A DNA stretch of 64,000 nt from Promerops cafer. Lineage: Eukaryota > Chordata > Aves > Passeriformes > Nectariniidae. A program made the position numbers and the translations under genes. Below the pieces are notes generated by a model, which was not told the origin of the DNA, ran no database searches, and was given only the letters and a program-made list of their open reading frames with translations. The stretch covers positions 66,698-130,697 of the forward strand of contig VZSE01008355.1 in the NCBI GenBank assembly GCA_013398275.1, given 5' to 3'. Below, piece after piece: positions 40,140 through 51,200 of this stretch; within the stretch, counting starts at the first letter, position 1; each line of letters starts with the position of its first letter.

Positions 40140-41110
40140 CAAGTTGTGGAACACAATTTTTTATTAATAACAGGCCACATTTGTACTTCGAAAAGAGTGA
40201 AATTAAAAGGTGTATTAAAACATACCCACTCTAAGCAATCTATTTTCTTCAGTAGAAAAAAGCATACAACAGGTAGCAATCCTATATACACAGTATATCA
40301 GTTCTGGTCATCAGCCCCTCCAAACAGTGTTTTGCAGATTGGTACAATGGTGTTAGAACAGACCATCCAGTTCCAGTCCAGTACAAATTTCAGCTCTTGA
40401 CTTGCTCATTTAAGACAAACCACTAAGCACCTAGTCCAGTTTACTGATCTCAGGATACATACAAGGTAGTACTGTACATGAAGACAGCAGTGTTAAGCTT
40501 TTACGTCTGCTTGGGTTTTTTTTGGAATCCTGCCTTGTTATTAAGTCTGCCTCATAAACTTTGAGTACATGGAATTCTGTAATCAATGTCTCTATTAAAA
40601 AACGTAGCAGAAACCTGATTAACTGAACCTTATATAGCCCTTTCCTCAACTCCTGCATTAATTTCAAGCAGACTGCTGTTGTGCTTATTCTACACTGGAG
40701 GCTATCAGCCCAAAATATCGATCACTGCAATGAACCATGAATCTACGCCATCTTTTTTTTTCTTTTTGTTTTCATGAAAATAAAAAAAGCATAATGTTAG
40801 TTCTTAAATTAGTTTGGCACATAAGGGAAAAAAAAAAAAAGCAGGGGGAACGCACAAGTCGCATCCTTCTCTCGCAACGTCCTTGGGAGGGGAATGTCCG
40901 GATCCAGGCAGGGTGGGCAGGCACAGAATGAATGACACAGACCTCGGCAGACTCCAGCTCTTGGCCCTGCACCTGGCCTCAGTCACACTCAAACACCTCA
41001 GTCCATCAGCTGCCACCGCTGGTGAGCGCATCCCTGCGCAGCTGGAGAAGGCCCTGAGCTCCAGCAGCCTCCTCACACCAGGTAAAAAAGCACCACTCGG
41101 CACCTTTTGC
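40140..41110 (-). other. RIPK4: Probable RIPK4 3' UTR
   Basis: On the minus strand the first canonical AATAAA after the stop codon is at 40165-40160 (TTTATT on the plus strand); I found no AATAAA or ATTAAA nearer the stop. Cleavage 10-30 nt downstream would give a 3' UTR of about 970 nt ending near 40140. A T/G-rich stretch follows in the expected place. The segment has no long conserved frame. The true end could lie further on, since longer 3' UTRs with several poly(A) sites are common. Confidence 0.6.
40160..40165 (-). terminator. RIPK4: Candidate RIPK4 poly(A) signal AATAAA
   Basis: TTTATT on the plus strand reads AATAAA on the coding strand, about 945 nt after the stop. It is the first canonical hexamer downstream. 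Support is by motif and position only. Confidence 0.5.
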
Positions 41111-42288
41111 TTAAGTGTCACTTAACAACACCGTAAGTGAGCTATTCCTGCTCTGCTGAGCAGGCGGGAGCAGGGGCTGGCACTTGGGTCTCGGCATGTC
41201 AGTGTGAGCCCCGTGCTTCAGGAGAACCTCCACTGCCTTCGCGTGCCCCCCTCGCGCAGCCAGGTGAAGAGCTGTGAACCCCTCACTGTCAGAAATATTG
41301 ATATTTTCTGCACTGACAAGTTCTTCCACTACTTCAGAGTGCCCGTTTTCCGCAGCAAGGTGCAACGCTGTCCTATTTAAAGGGCCTCTGGCTAGAACGC
41401 TGGCCCTTTCATCCATCAGCAGCTTTGTTGTGGCTAAGTGGCCGCTGCGGGATGCCAAGTGCAGGGCCGTGTATCCTTCTGCCGTGGCGGCCTCGATGTC
41501 TGCCCCGTGCTTGAGGAGCAGCCTGGAGGTGCTCGTGTGGCCGGTTTCAGCGGCGATGTGGAGGGCAGTCTGCAGGAGCCCGTTCCTCACGTTGACGTCC
41601 GACTCCAGGTCGATGAGGAGGCGGGCCACGCGGTAGTGACCCCGCTGGGCGGCCAGGTGGAGCGAGGTCCTTCCGTCCACGGTCTGCACGTTGACGTCGG
41701 CGCCGCGCTGCTTGGCCAGCAGCTTCACGATGGGGAGGTGGCCTTGCCAGGCAGCGTAGTGAAGGGGCACCCAGTCGTCCTTCCCCTTGATGTTCACGTT
41801 GACGCCTCTTCTCAGCAGGATGCGCACGATGTTCTCCTGGCCGTACTGGCAGGCTATGTGGATGGGGGCTCTGCCCTCAAAATCCACCTCGTTTAAGGAC
41901 GCGTTCTTATCGAGCAGCATTTTGGTGCTGAAATCATCCCCGTTTTGGGCAGCAAAGTGAAGAGCAGTCCACTGGTCCTCATCTTTGGCGTTGACGTTGA
42001 TTTTCCTGGCCATAATCAGTTCCACGATGCTTTTAAATTTCTTCTCGATGGCTATGTGAAGAGGGGTGGACCCTTTCTTGTTGGTGAGGTTGGGGTTAGC
42101 ATTGTAGAGCAGGAGCCATTTGACACATTCTTCTTGACCTGCTTCAACAGCCAAGTGCAGAAGACTGGAGTTCCCATCTAAAACAATATCAACATCTTGA
42201 GGCTGGAGGATCTTCATCAGCTTGCTGGTATCTCCAGATAAAATTGCCTCTGTTAGCTTCCTCTTCTGTATGTCTGTAGTACCAATAT
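41111..42288 (-). CDS. RIPK4: RIPK4 coding exon 8 (last): ankyrin-repeat domain and stop
   Basis: Encodes residues 398-789 and the TAA at 41113-41111 (1,178 nt). The acceptor is tatccatttag|ATATTGG on the minus strand, and the G from exon 7 gives GAT (Asp398). A degenerate first repeat (about 404-434) is followed by ten ankyrin repeats spaced 32-34 residues apart, with signatures such as TPLHIAI, TALHFAAQNGD, PLHYAAWQGHLPIVKLL and TALHLAA. The C-terminal tail after about residue 760 is Pro/Ser-rich and ends LLSDT; it differs from human in sequence but is of similar length. In human the ankyrin domain is thought to control substrate choice and kinase output. The acceptor sits beside a CR1 fragment. 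Confidence 0.97.
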
Positions 42289-45200
42289 CTAAATGGATAC
42301 AAGGAAGAAAATTTTTACCGTGAGGGTGGTGAAACACTGGAACAGGGTGCCCAGAGAGGTGGTGGGTGCCACATCCCTGAACACATTCAGCTTAGTCTAG
42401 CTGAAGATGTCCCTGCTCATTAAAGGTCCATTGCAACCCAAACTGTTCTAAGGAAAAGACAGCATCACAGTTCTGATACCCATCGAACCTTACCTGCCTA
42501 TGGTTTCAGCAATGAGCTGAAATCCACCCCCCTTGCCCCACAGGAGTCCCAGAACATTTTCAGGTCAGATTTGGGCCCCCACTAACTCTCTTTGTTGTGG
42601 CATGAAGACCAAAGGATGTTGTGGTTGATCTCCCTGCACTAACCATTGTTTACCTAACTGGAAAACAGATGTCTGGGGTTTGCAGCACTGGAATGAAAAC
42701 TGAGGGGGTCTTTATCACAATGGTCCCAGGGGCTGATGAGAAGGTGGCTTGAGTCCTCTCAAAAACTAAGGTGCTCAGGTTTAGGCTTAGTATAACTGGA
42801 AAAGCCACAAACTCAGCTGACCTGACTGGGCAGTGGCTTTAGTCCCATGTCAAGTGGCACGCTGGACTAGTAGTGACCTCCCAACCAACCAACCTCTACA
42901 TGACTGATTCTGTAATTGCTTTAATGGGAGGTTACTCCTTCACAAAAGTAAATGAGATTTATTATTTCTCATTAGATCATGTTTGGGAACCACATAATTT
43001 TTTTTGTTTTTATTTTTTCTTTTTAAATAACTACCTCCAGTAAACAAATTTGTAGTGCTGACAGCAAGAGAAAGCAAGGCTAACAGTAATTTCCAGAATG
43101 TTATTCTACTCTCCAACCCATTGACTCCCATGCCCCAGTCCAAACAACTACAAAGGAAAACTTGACCATTACCTGAACTCTCCCGTTCAAAGGAAAGGGA
43201 AAGGGATCCCCTGGATGAAAAAGCTGAATCTACAGATGAAACTCCTGAAAGCCGCTTGTCACTGGAGGCAAGTTTGGACTCAGAAGAGCTGCGGCTGAGA
43301 TCCTCAGGGCCTTCCATAGTCTGTGAAATCCCTGAATCCAACTGGGACAGCAACTCTGAGAGACTGTAATCCTTAACTGATGGTAGAGCAGGCTGCTGTT
43401 TCTTCTGGGATAGTGCACAAATCCCCTTCAAGAGAAGCACACAAGCATTTTAGAAAGGTCAGCAAACAAAACTGAGCACGAGGCCTTACAGAAGAAACGT
43501 AAATTTGTTAGTTTGCAGGTAGCCTTTAAACACTGCTGGTATTAAATGAAACCTATAAATAAGGTCACTGAATTCTTTCAGAAGCAGGAGGGCAGCTTCC
43601 ATCAGTACTCACAGAGCCACTAAAGCCACGTGGCTCTTCTGTCTACAATGGTTTTTAAGATCAGTCACACCCACACAGTTCCAGCCTTTATTTCCTAACT
43701 GTCCTGCTCTCCCTCCATGGAATAAGATGCACTTGCATTTGGTTCTGCCCTGAGGTTTTCCTGAGCTGGTCCATGCCCCTGCTGTCATTTGTGCATTCCA
43801 GTCCTTCACCAAGACCCATCTATATCAGGCAAGGTGGTGCTCAAAAGCAGCAAAGAGAAGGTTGGTTGGAGCCTTCCAGGTCATAAAGGAGCCTGTTCCT
43901 CCCAAAACCCTGCAAGTTTGAACAAGAAGTGAACGAGAAAATACCTCAGGCTGCTGCTCTGGGGCATTCTTAGTGTCCAGGTCCTGAGTTATCATCTCTT
44001 TTGTTTCATCTTCCGGTTTTTCACAAAGAGCCTCTGTTTCTGAAGTGATTTCTTTAAAGAAAACAAGGGAAGGTTTTAGTGCTTGGTTTTTTTCAAAAGG
44101 AGAGTTTCTGAGATACCCTGCTATCAATTGAACTTAAAATCTCTGAGATACTGAGGGAGAAGGACCCCAGCCCTGACCAGTCCATCCAGCACCTCCCCAG
44201 TGGGCACAAGTGTGCAGCCAAGCCAAGGGTACACAGGGCTGCCCAAACAATTCATTTTCAGTCACACCTGTGGTGTTACACAGGGGCCACACTGCAGGAC
44301 TGTGAAATGGGAACCACTGTACTGCTGGCAGACTTAGATAGGTTTTTTTTTTAAAGATGGAATCTCTCATCCCTTCAGTCCTCATTCCTTGTTTGAGCAG
44401 GAGGAGAGGGAAGAGGCAAATCTCTCCCATTAATGCTAAATGAAGCTACATCCCTCTGAACACTTGAATTCATAACAGGTGCTTTGGACAAGTTCAAACC
44501 TTTTACTGGCAGACAAGTGACTGTACAAACTGTTTCATTACAAGGAAACAATTCCATTTCTCAACATACAACAGTAGAAATTTCAAGAGCCAATTCCTTC
44601 AACGCTTTGGTACACTGCAAACCACAGCAACTCCAGCTTGGCCTATGTCCTGACACACACTATCAGAAATAAACATAATTTCTGGCTAAATGGACCGACT
44701 GGCTCAGTACAAGGCTTATTGCTGGCGTGTTTACATAACACCGTCATGGTCAGACATGTCCTCAGATAATCCCTTCCTCCACAAATGAGTAAGTGGCCTG
44801 TATCATTGTCTCCCCCACACAATGTGCTCTATTTACTCTGTCACAGAGCTTCTCAGCGTTTACCCCAAGGATTAGCAGAGTCCTGAGCAATAACATGACT
44901 CACAGAAGAATAAATGGGCAGCCAAGTTACGAGGAAATCTTACCTTGAAATGTTGGCCGTTCACCAGGATCATCTTGCCAACATTTTTGCATCAGTTTGA
45001 TCAAGTTATTACACGAATGAGGTCTGGATTTGGAAACAGCAGGTAGCTCTGGGCGGTGGCCTTTAACTACTTTTACCATAATATGTAAAATGTTGTTTTC
45101 CTCTGTAAAGCAAAAGCACACAAATTTAGATGTCCCAGCAAAAGGAAGCACTTCTCTTTTTTCCAAGATCATTAACAGTGCATTAGGCTGAAAATTCGTT

Positions 45201-48200
45201 TTCACACTTTTTTTTCTAAATTTCTTATCAATAGGGGAAAAAATTGTTGGTTGTCTTCTCCAACTAGGTATTTTTTAATGCAGTAACACCTGCTTCTCAT
45301 GTATCATTTAAAAACAATTTTCAGCGAGTGACTGTGTTCTTTTTCCACTCATTTAAGATAAAGAACAAAAGGAAAAAAAAAAACCCCTCAAACAGTTCTT
45401 TGCAACCTCTCTTTGGATTTCCATATCTGCTGCAAGAAAGCAGAACCTCAGGTTTTATTTAGACCAGGTACCTGAGCTATTCATAAAGGTGAAGGAAGAA
45501 CACAAACCAAGAGGTGCAGTAATGCAGCTCCTGACTGTAAATCAGCCACTGGGCTAAACGGCATCCCTCACTGGGACAAAAACTAATAGTAGACTGGAAC
45601 TTGCTGGGACATGTTTGCTATACATAGGCCAGTCACAGACACAGGAAAGTCATAAAGAATAAATAGCTGCCTGTTGAGCAGTGCATTTACAGTGGGGTGG
45701 AACAGGGCTTATTCTCACAGACAGCTTTTATTTATTTTTTTTTTAAGTAACAAATCTGTACCCACAATCTACAAATAAACTACAGAACCTCTCTACAGAG
45801 GAGCTGCTTCTGAACAACAGCAGAGCTGCCTGCCAAGCTGGCTTTGCCACACACTGATCTGAAGCTGTGCAGCAAACTCCAGCAGAAGCAAAAATGTGCA
45901 GAAAAGGGCCCCTGCAGCAACACAGGTTCTGTTTTCACGACGTAGGACAAAGGAGGACTTAAGCTTGTGATCAGAATTTGAGAGCTTAAAAGTGTCTACC
46001 ACACAAGACTGTCAGAATTTGGAGGTCATGCACAAAAATCTGGGGCTGCTGGGGCAAGAAGTGTGCTGATCAACGGGAAAAAGGAAAAAAAAAATCAAGA
46101 TAACACACAGCTTACCTGCAAAAGGCTTCTTCTGTGTAAGAACTCCCCAAACCACAATGGAAAAGCTAAAAAAAACAAATTTAAAAAGGTAAAAATATAT
46201 TTGTAGAATCTTTTTAAACAAAACCAAAAAACTCACAGAAGTGTAAATTATTTTCCTTGCATTTCCTTTCCACTTTTGCATCTATTTCAGCTGATGAACA
46301 CACACACACAGGGATGCAGCTAAGAACCATGATTTCAAAGTCCAGCTTTGGCAGGGAGGCACCTGAGGCAGCAAACACAGGGACTTGCTGGAGGCTGCCA
46401 AGTCCTTGGTAGCATTTACCAACCACTCCACATCCACCCTGACAAAATCAGAGAAAGCATTACAGTGGATTTAATTTAATGCTTCTGCCCTGCAAGATGA
46501 CTTTAAAGAAATCCATTTAATTTAGAATAAGAGATATCTTTTTAATCTGAAGCTGTGATTTCCTTTTCCTAATAATCTTGTCATGAAAGACAAAGACCTA
46601 GAGATGAAATCCAGTGAAGATAACTCAGAATTTTGTCACAGACTCAAAAAGTAGGTCAGGATGTACCTTTAGAAGTGAAATTAAAGGTGGGCAGAGTGCT
46701 TCCCATTGCCAGTTGCTAACAAATAATTCCAAGACCCAGGATCACCTGCAGTTTTTAAAAGGCCTCTACCCTACAGATACTTTGCAAAACCCAAAGCAAA
46801 TGTGACACATTTAAAGACAGGGTTCAAATTGGATTTAGGGGTTTCATGCTTAAAAAAAGTAAAAAAGGGCTCATTTTACAGGGTTACTAAAATAGCATTT
46901 AGGTGTTTTCACAGTTCACTGACCTGTACACATCGTGTTTGGTGTCAAAACACCTGTTTTTCTCCTTGATGCGTTCTGGAGGAAGATAGGCAATCGTGCC
47001 ACACAAGCCATCCATGCTGATGTCATGGGAATGGGACAAGCCATTGCACTTTGCAAGCCCAAAGTCAGAAATCTGGGAAAAAAAAAAAAAAAAGAAGGAG
47101 GAAGAAGGTGAGAAAAGTGCATGGTACCATCAGACTTTCAGGGTGTTCACAAAATATTTTCTGCAAAGGACAACAGATGCAACAGGAAGACCCAACAAAT
47201 ACAGTGAAGTGCTGTTCAGAAATATTAAGCCAAGAAAACATCTCTGGAAGCATAATGCTATGGTAGGTTTTTCTTTATGGTTAAGCTAAAAGAAGAAGAA
47301 GAAAAAGAAATAAAGGTAAGCAGTTTTTGCAAGCAGCAGCATGCCAGCCCATTACATAGCAAACACAACAAACAGTCGAGACAATTTATTGTAATTTAAA
47401 CCAGTCGAATTTAGCTACTGCAAACTACTTTAATGTAATTATTGGCCCTGCCACCCCCTTTCCCTACATAACCTCACATTGTATGAGGTGTTTAAATGTC
47501 CTGGCTCTCCAGTGAACTCTGGAGAATCACACTCTCAGGTATCACTGTTACACTGACCATGCCAATGAGGACCCAGCCCAACAGCAGAACCACCAAGTGC
47601 TACAAAAACCCAAATGGAAACACAAACACACACAAAAAACCCACACAGGGAACTCTTTTTGGCAGCCAGGAGACACAGCAAGTTGGTGCAGTGATGCAGG
47701 GAGCACAGCTGAAATGAGCACAACAAGTGACAGCAAGTTTATACAAAGGACACACCTCCACTTTAATTTGAAGTGTCAAGCAAATATGCATTCATTTGCT
47801 CTCAAAGGCATACCAATCATCGAGCAAACAGATAGGCCAGGAATTCCCTTTGTCTTACTTATTTCCCACTGGACAAAAATGTCTGTTATGCCAAGTGGAA
47901 ATTTCAAGGAAAGTCAAGTCTTTTTGGACAACTGAGCACACTGATTTTTGTCTACATGTCAGATAAGATTCCCCCTCCCCCGACATTCCTTTTATCTAAT
48001 AAATACTCAGATTTTTCAATGACTCATTCCCCTTTTGATCTTCACAGCTTCTCCTTTGAGAAAGTTTTCCCTCAAAACAACAAGCATAATTAGAAAAAGC
48101 TTTTCTTTTTTTTTTTTTTTTTTTAAATAGGCTCCGACTGTACACTTTGAGAAGTTTCTGTCTAAAGATACCACAAAACTAGTTGTAACATGTGTCCATT

Positions 48201-51200
48201 ACTGGAAAGGGAGAAAACTGCTGCCAGCTTCAGCCTCCTGGAGAACAGGCAGGTTACACAGCCACGCAAGGAATCTCCCTTTGCCATAAAACAAACAAAG
48301 CAACCCACACAGCTTCAGTAAGAACTTCTCCCATGGACAAAGAGCTCAGCAGAGGCATTCTGAGGAGCTGGAGAAGTCCTGCACCCTAGAACACAGGTAT
48401 GTCCAACCTGTCATCCCTCTTTAATCTATAGGGTAACGTGGGAATGACTTGGGAACAAAATAGCCCACACACAGGAAAAAATAAAAAGTGGGGGGGGAAA
48501 AAGGGAAAAATCAAAGTCATCTGGAGGAATAGTTTCTCATCCTTGTAGAGCTACACTGTCAAGAGAGGGATTGCTGGGCTCCTCAGCAAGCCAAGCACTG
48601 GAGCCCAGGAAAGCAGCAAGTAGTCAAGAAACCTTGGTCCACCCGCCAGGTCACCCTGGGAAGAGTCAAATCGACCACTGCAGGAAATGCTGCACGAGTC
48701 TGGGGCACTTGGTGCTCCACGGGAGAACAAAAGCCCAAGCCCAGCATCAGAGCAGGCTGTGGTGTCGGGTTAATGAATGAACCCAACGCTGCAAGTCTGA
48801 ACGGATCCGACGTGGTGAAGCGCTGCTCTCCTTTGATTAACGTGAAGCACAGGCTTGTGTACACCTCAAGAAATCCAGGCGTGATTAAAGCCACACACCT
48901 CCCTCTTTGTCTAAACAATGCCGTGTTTCCTACTGCGCGAGTTAAGAAATAAAGATGAAATGCAGACAGCAGGGTGACACTCCTGTGTTTGGAGCCACCA
49001 GCTACGGTGTGTGAATCTAAGGCTGGGGGCTAAGGCAGAGCTGAGCACTCCAGACAGAAAAAGTCACCCTACAAACTAAGAAACAGCTGAGGTACACAGG
49101 ATACACCCTCCCTGGGCGAGCAAGAACTTCACCTTGTGGAACTGTCCCTACCTAGTGTGAAGGACTGGGTGTAATGCCAATTAATAAAAATATCACCTGT
49201 GGAGCAGGGCTCCGATCATATCAAATTCTGCAGGAGAAAGCACTGGAAATTGAGGAATTGTTATCCTGCAGGCTGCAACAAAACAGCGAGATTCTGCAGA
49301 CAGCTTTTCATGGCTTTTACTATTTCCTCTAGGGTGAATTTTCCACGCTGCGTGGTGTCCTTAGTCATGCAGGTTCTTTAAACACCAGTGGGAACTGCGC
49401 AGTGGGTGGAAGATACAGCCATTTAACTTGCCTGGTTTGCCTTTAAATTGCTTGCCAGGCACCTCGTTCTGCAACACCCTTGCTGGGGGAAGGCAGTGAA
49501 AGTGGAGCTCCCTTCCCCACTCCTTCCTCCACATCCTGGCTGGTCCCGGAGCCCACCCCAGGCCCTGCCCTTGCCCTAAATCCCGAGGGAATCCGCAATG
49601 TCGGGGATTTCAGGTGGGTGCCTTCAAAAGCAGACGCGGATCAGCAGGGGAGACACGGAGGCGACAAGGCTGCTCCATGCAAAACCCGCGGTGGGGAGGT
49701 GGGAAGAAGGGGAAGAAGGGAAAGAAGCCGTGGCCAAGGCCCACGCAGGCAGTGGGATGGTTCATGTTCAGGCAGCTCTGCTCGTCCAAGGGCTGCATGA
49801 GAACGGACACGTGAGCGCCGAGCAGGGACGGGAGCTGCACGTGTTTCCCTGCCCACTTCCAGCAGCACTCACTTTGCTGAAGGATTCCAAGATCTGAAGA
49901 TTTCTATTTTTTTTTTTTTTTATTTTTAGCTCAGTTTGGTTTCACCTCACGCACGCAAGCCTTGCTCTGCTTCTGCCATTCGTGGATCTTTCCGTTCTAG
50001 TTCGTACGAAAACACTCCCTCGCAAAGTTTTAGATGCTTGAAGAAATTATTTTTGTCATTTTTTTGTATTTTGTAATTATTTTTTAACTAGAAGATAATG
50101 CTGGCATAACTACAACAGCTACTACAGTCAGCTATTCCCAAGCACTTCAGGGATCCAGCTCCCAGGAACAAAATGAGTGCTTGGGAAGTGCCTTTTTTTA
50201 CTGATGGCTCCTGACAGAGTGCCCTGAACTCTGCTCTCACCTCCTGATGTCCTGAACTGTGCACTTAGCTCCTGATGCTTTATGCCATTTTTCTGCAAGT
50301 AAAACTCAAGAACCCACTGCAAAGGACTCAGGGACAGAGTTCACCAAAAGGTTTTCTGCATCAAATCCACTGGATTAATTTTTAATCTCTGCTGGAACAT
50401 CCAGTATTTGTCTCTGTACTAAGTCTCTGCACTTGGATACTGAGAATGCCCTCACATTTGTCTGTGGGGTATTCGGGTGTTTTTCTGGGGGTAGGGGGAA
50501 AGGCTGTTACATTTTTGTTCTTAAGAAATGCCTGAAATTTTTAAGAAATTTGCATAAGTCACAGATTTGGACTACTAAAAATTATTACTAAAAATTAATT
50601 CAAAATACCAACACAACGTGCACTTCAAATCTATGTTTTTATGAATAGTTTTTTTTATGAATGCACTTCAGTTAGCTTCTAGAAGAAACTTTCCTGCAAC
50701 AGACTGTATTTCCATCCTTTTCCAACCTGCCCTGAGACTTTTAACTCCTCCCAACCTGTTTCAGGTGGGACATTTGTAATGCTCTTTTCAGAAGCAGCAC
50801 ACACCAAAGCCAAACACCCACTTTAATCCATGGTGAATCTGCATTACTGTAACAGGGATGGTTTTGTTCCCTCCCCTGTGCCACCACAATTAGATCAATC
50901 AGAGAATTGATCAAGGTGCAAACCAGCTTTGTTGGTTGGGATTAAAGAGCCATGCAACAACAGCCCTGCATGGAAACCTTGATCAGGAAGGGTAGGACAC
51001 AAGCAGAAGGGACACACAAAACAAAGGCTCTCCTCATCTGTAATAACAGGAGAGCAATTGCAGCTGATCAAAAAGTGGCTGTGCTGCCTACATCAGGCAG
51101 TCTAATAAAAAGAGACAACTGCTCTTTGCCAGCCTGGCCTCTGGGTATTGCTTGGACCTACAGTGAACAACCTACATGAAGAAGCTTTCTGATCATGGAA

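Larger units (their letters stand above)
42289..46923 (-). other. RIPK4: RIPK4 introns 3 to 7, short introns
   Basis: Intron 3 is 46166-46923 (758 bp), intron 4 is 45103-46115 (1,013 bp), intron 5 is 44052-44943 (892 bp), intron 6 is 43426-43944 (519 bp) and intron 7 is 42289-43172 (884 bp). The coding exons between them are listed separately. Intron 7 contains a CR1 fragment touching the exon 8 acceptor, and intron 4 a p63-like element. I see nothing else of note. Confidence 0.9.

Noticed and set aside
41274..41896. Plus-strand open frames of 120-152 codons opposite the ankyrin repeats
   Set aside because: Shadows of RIPK4 exon 8. The biased codons of the ankyrin repeats keep the reverse frames open.
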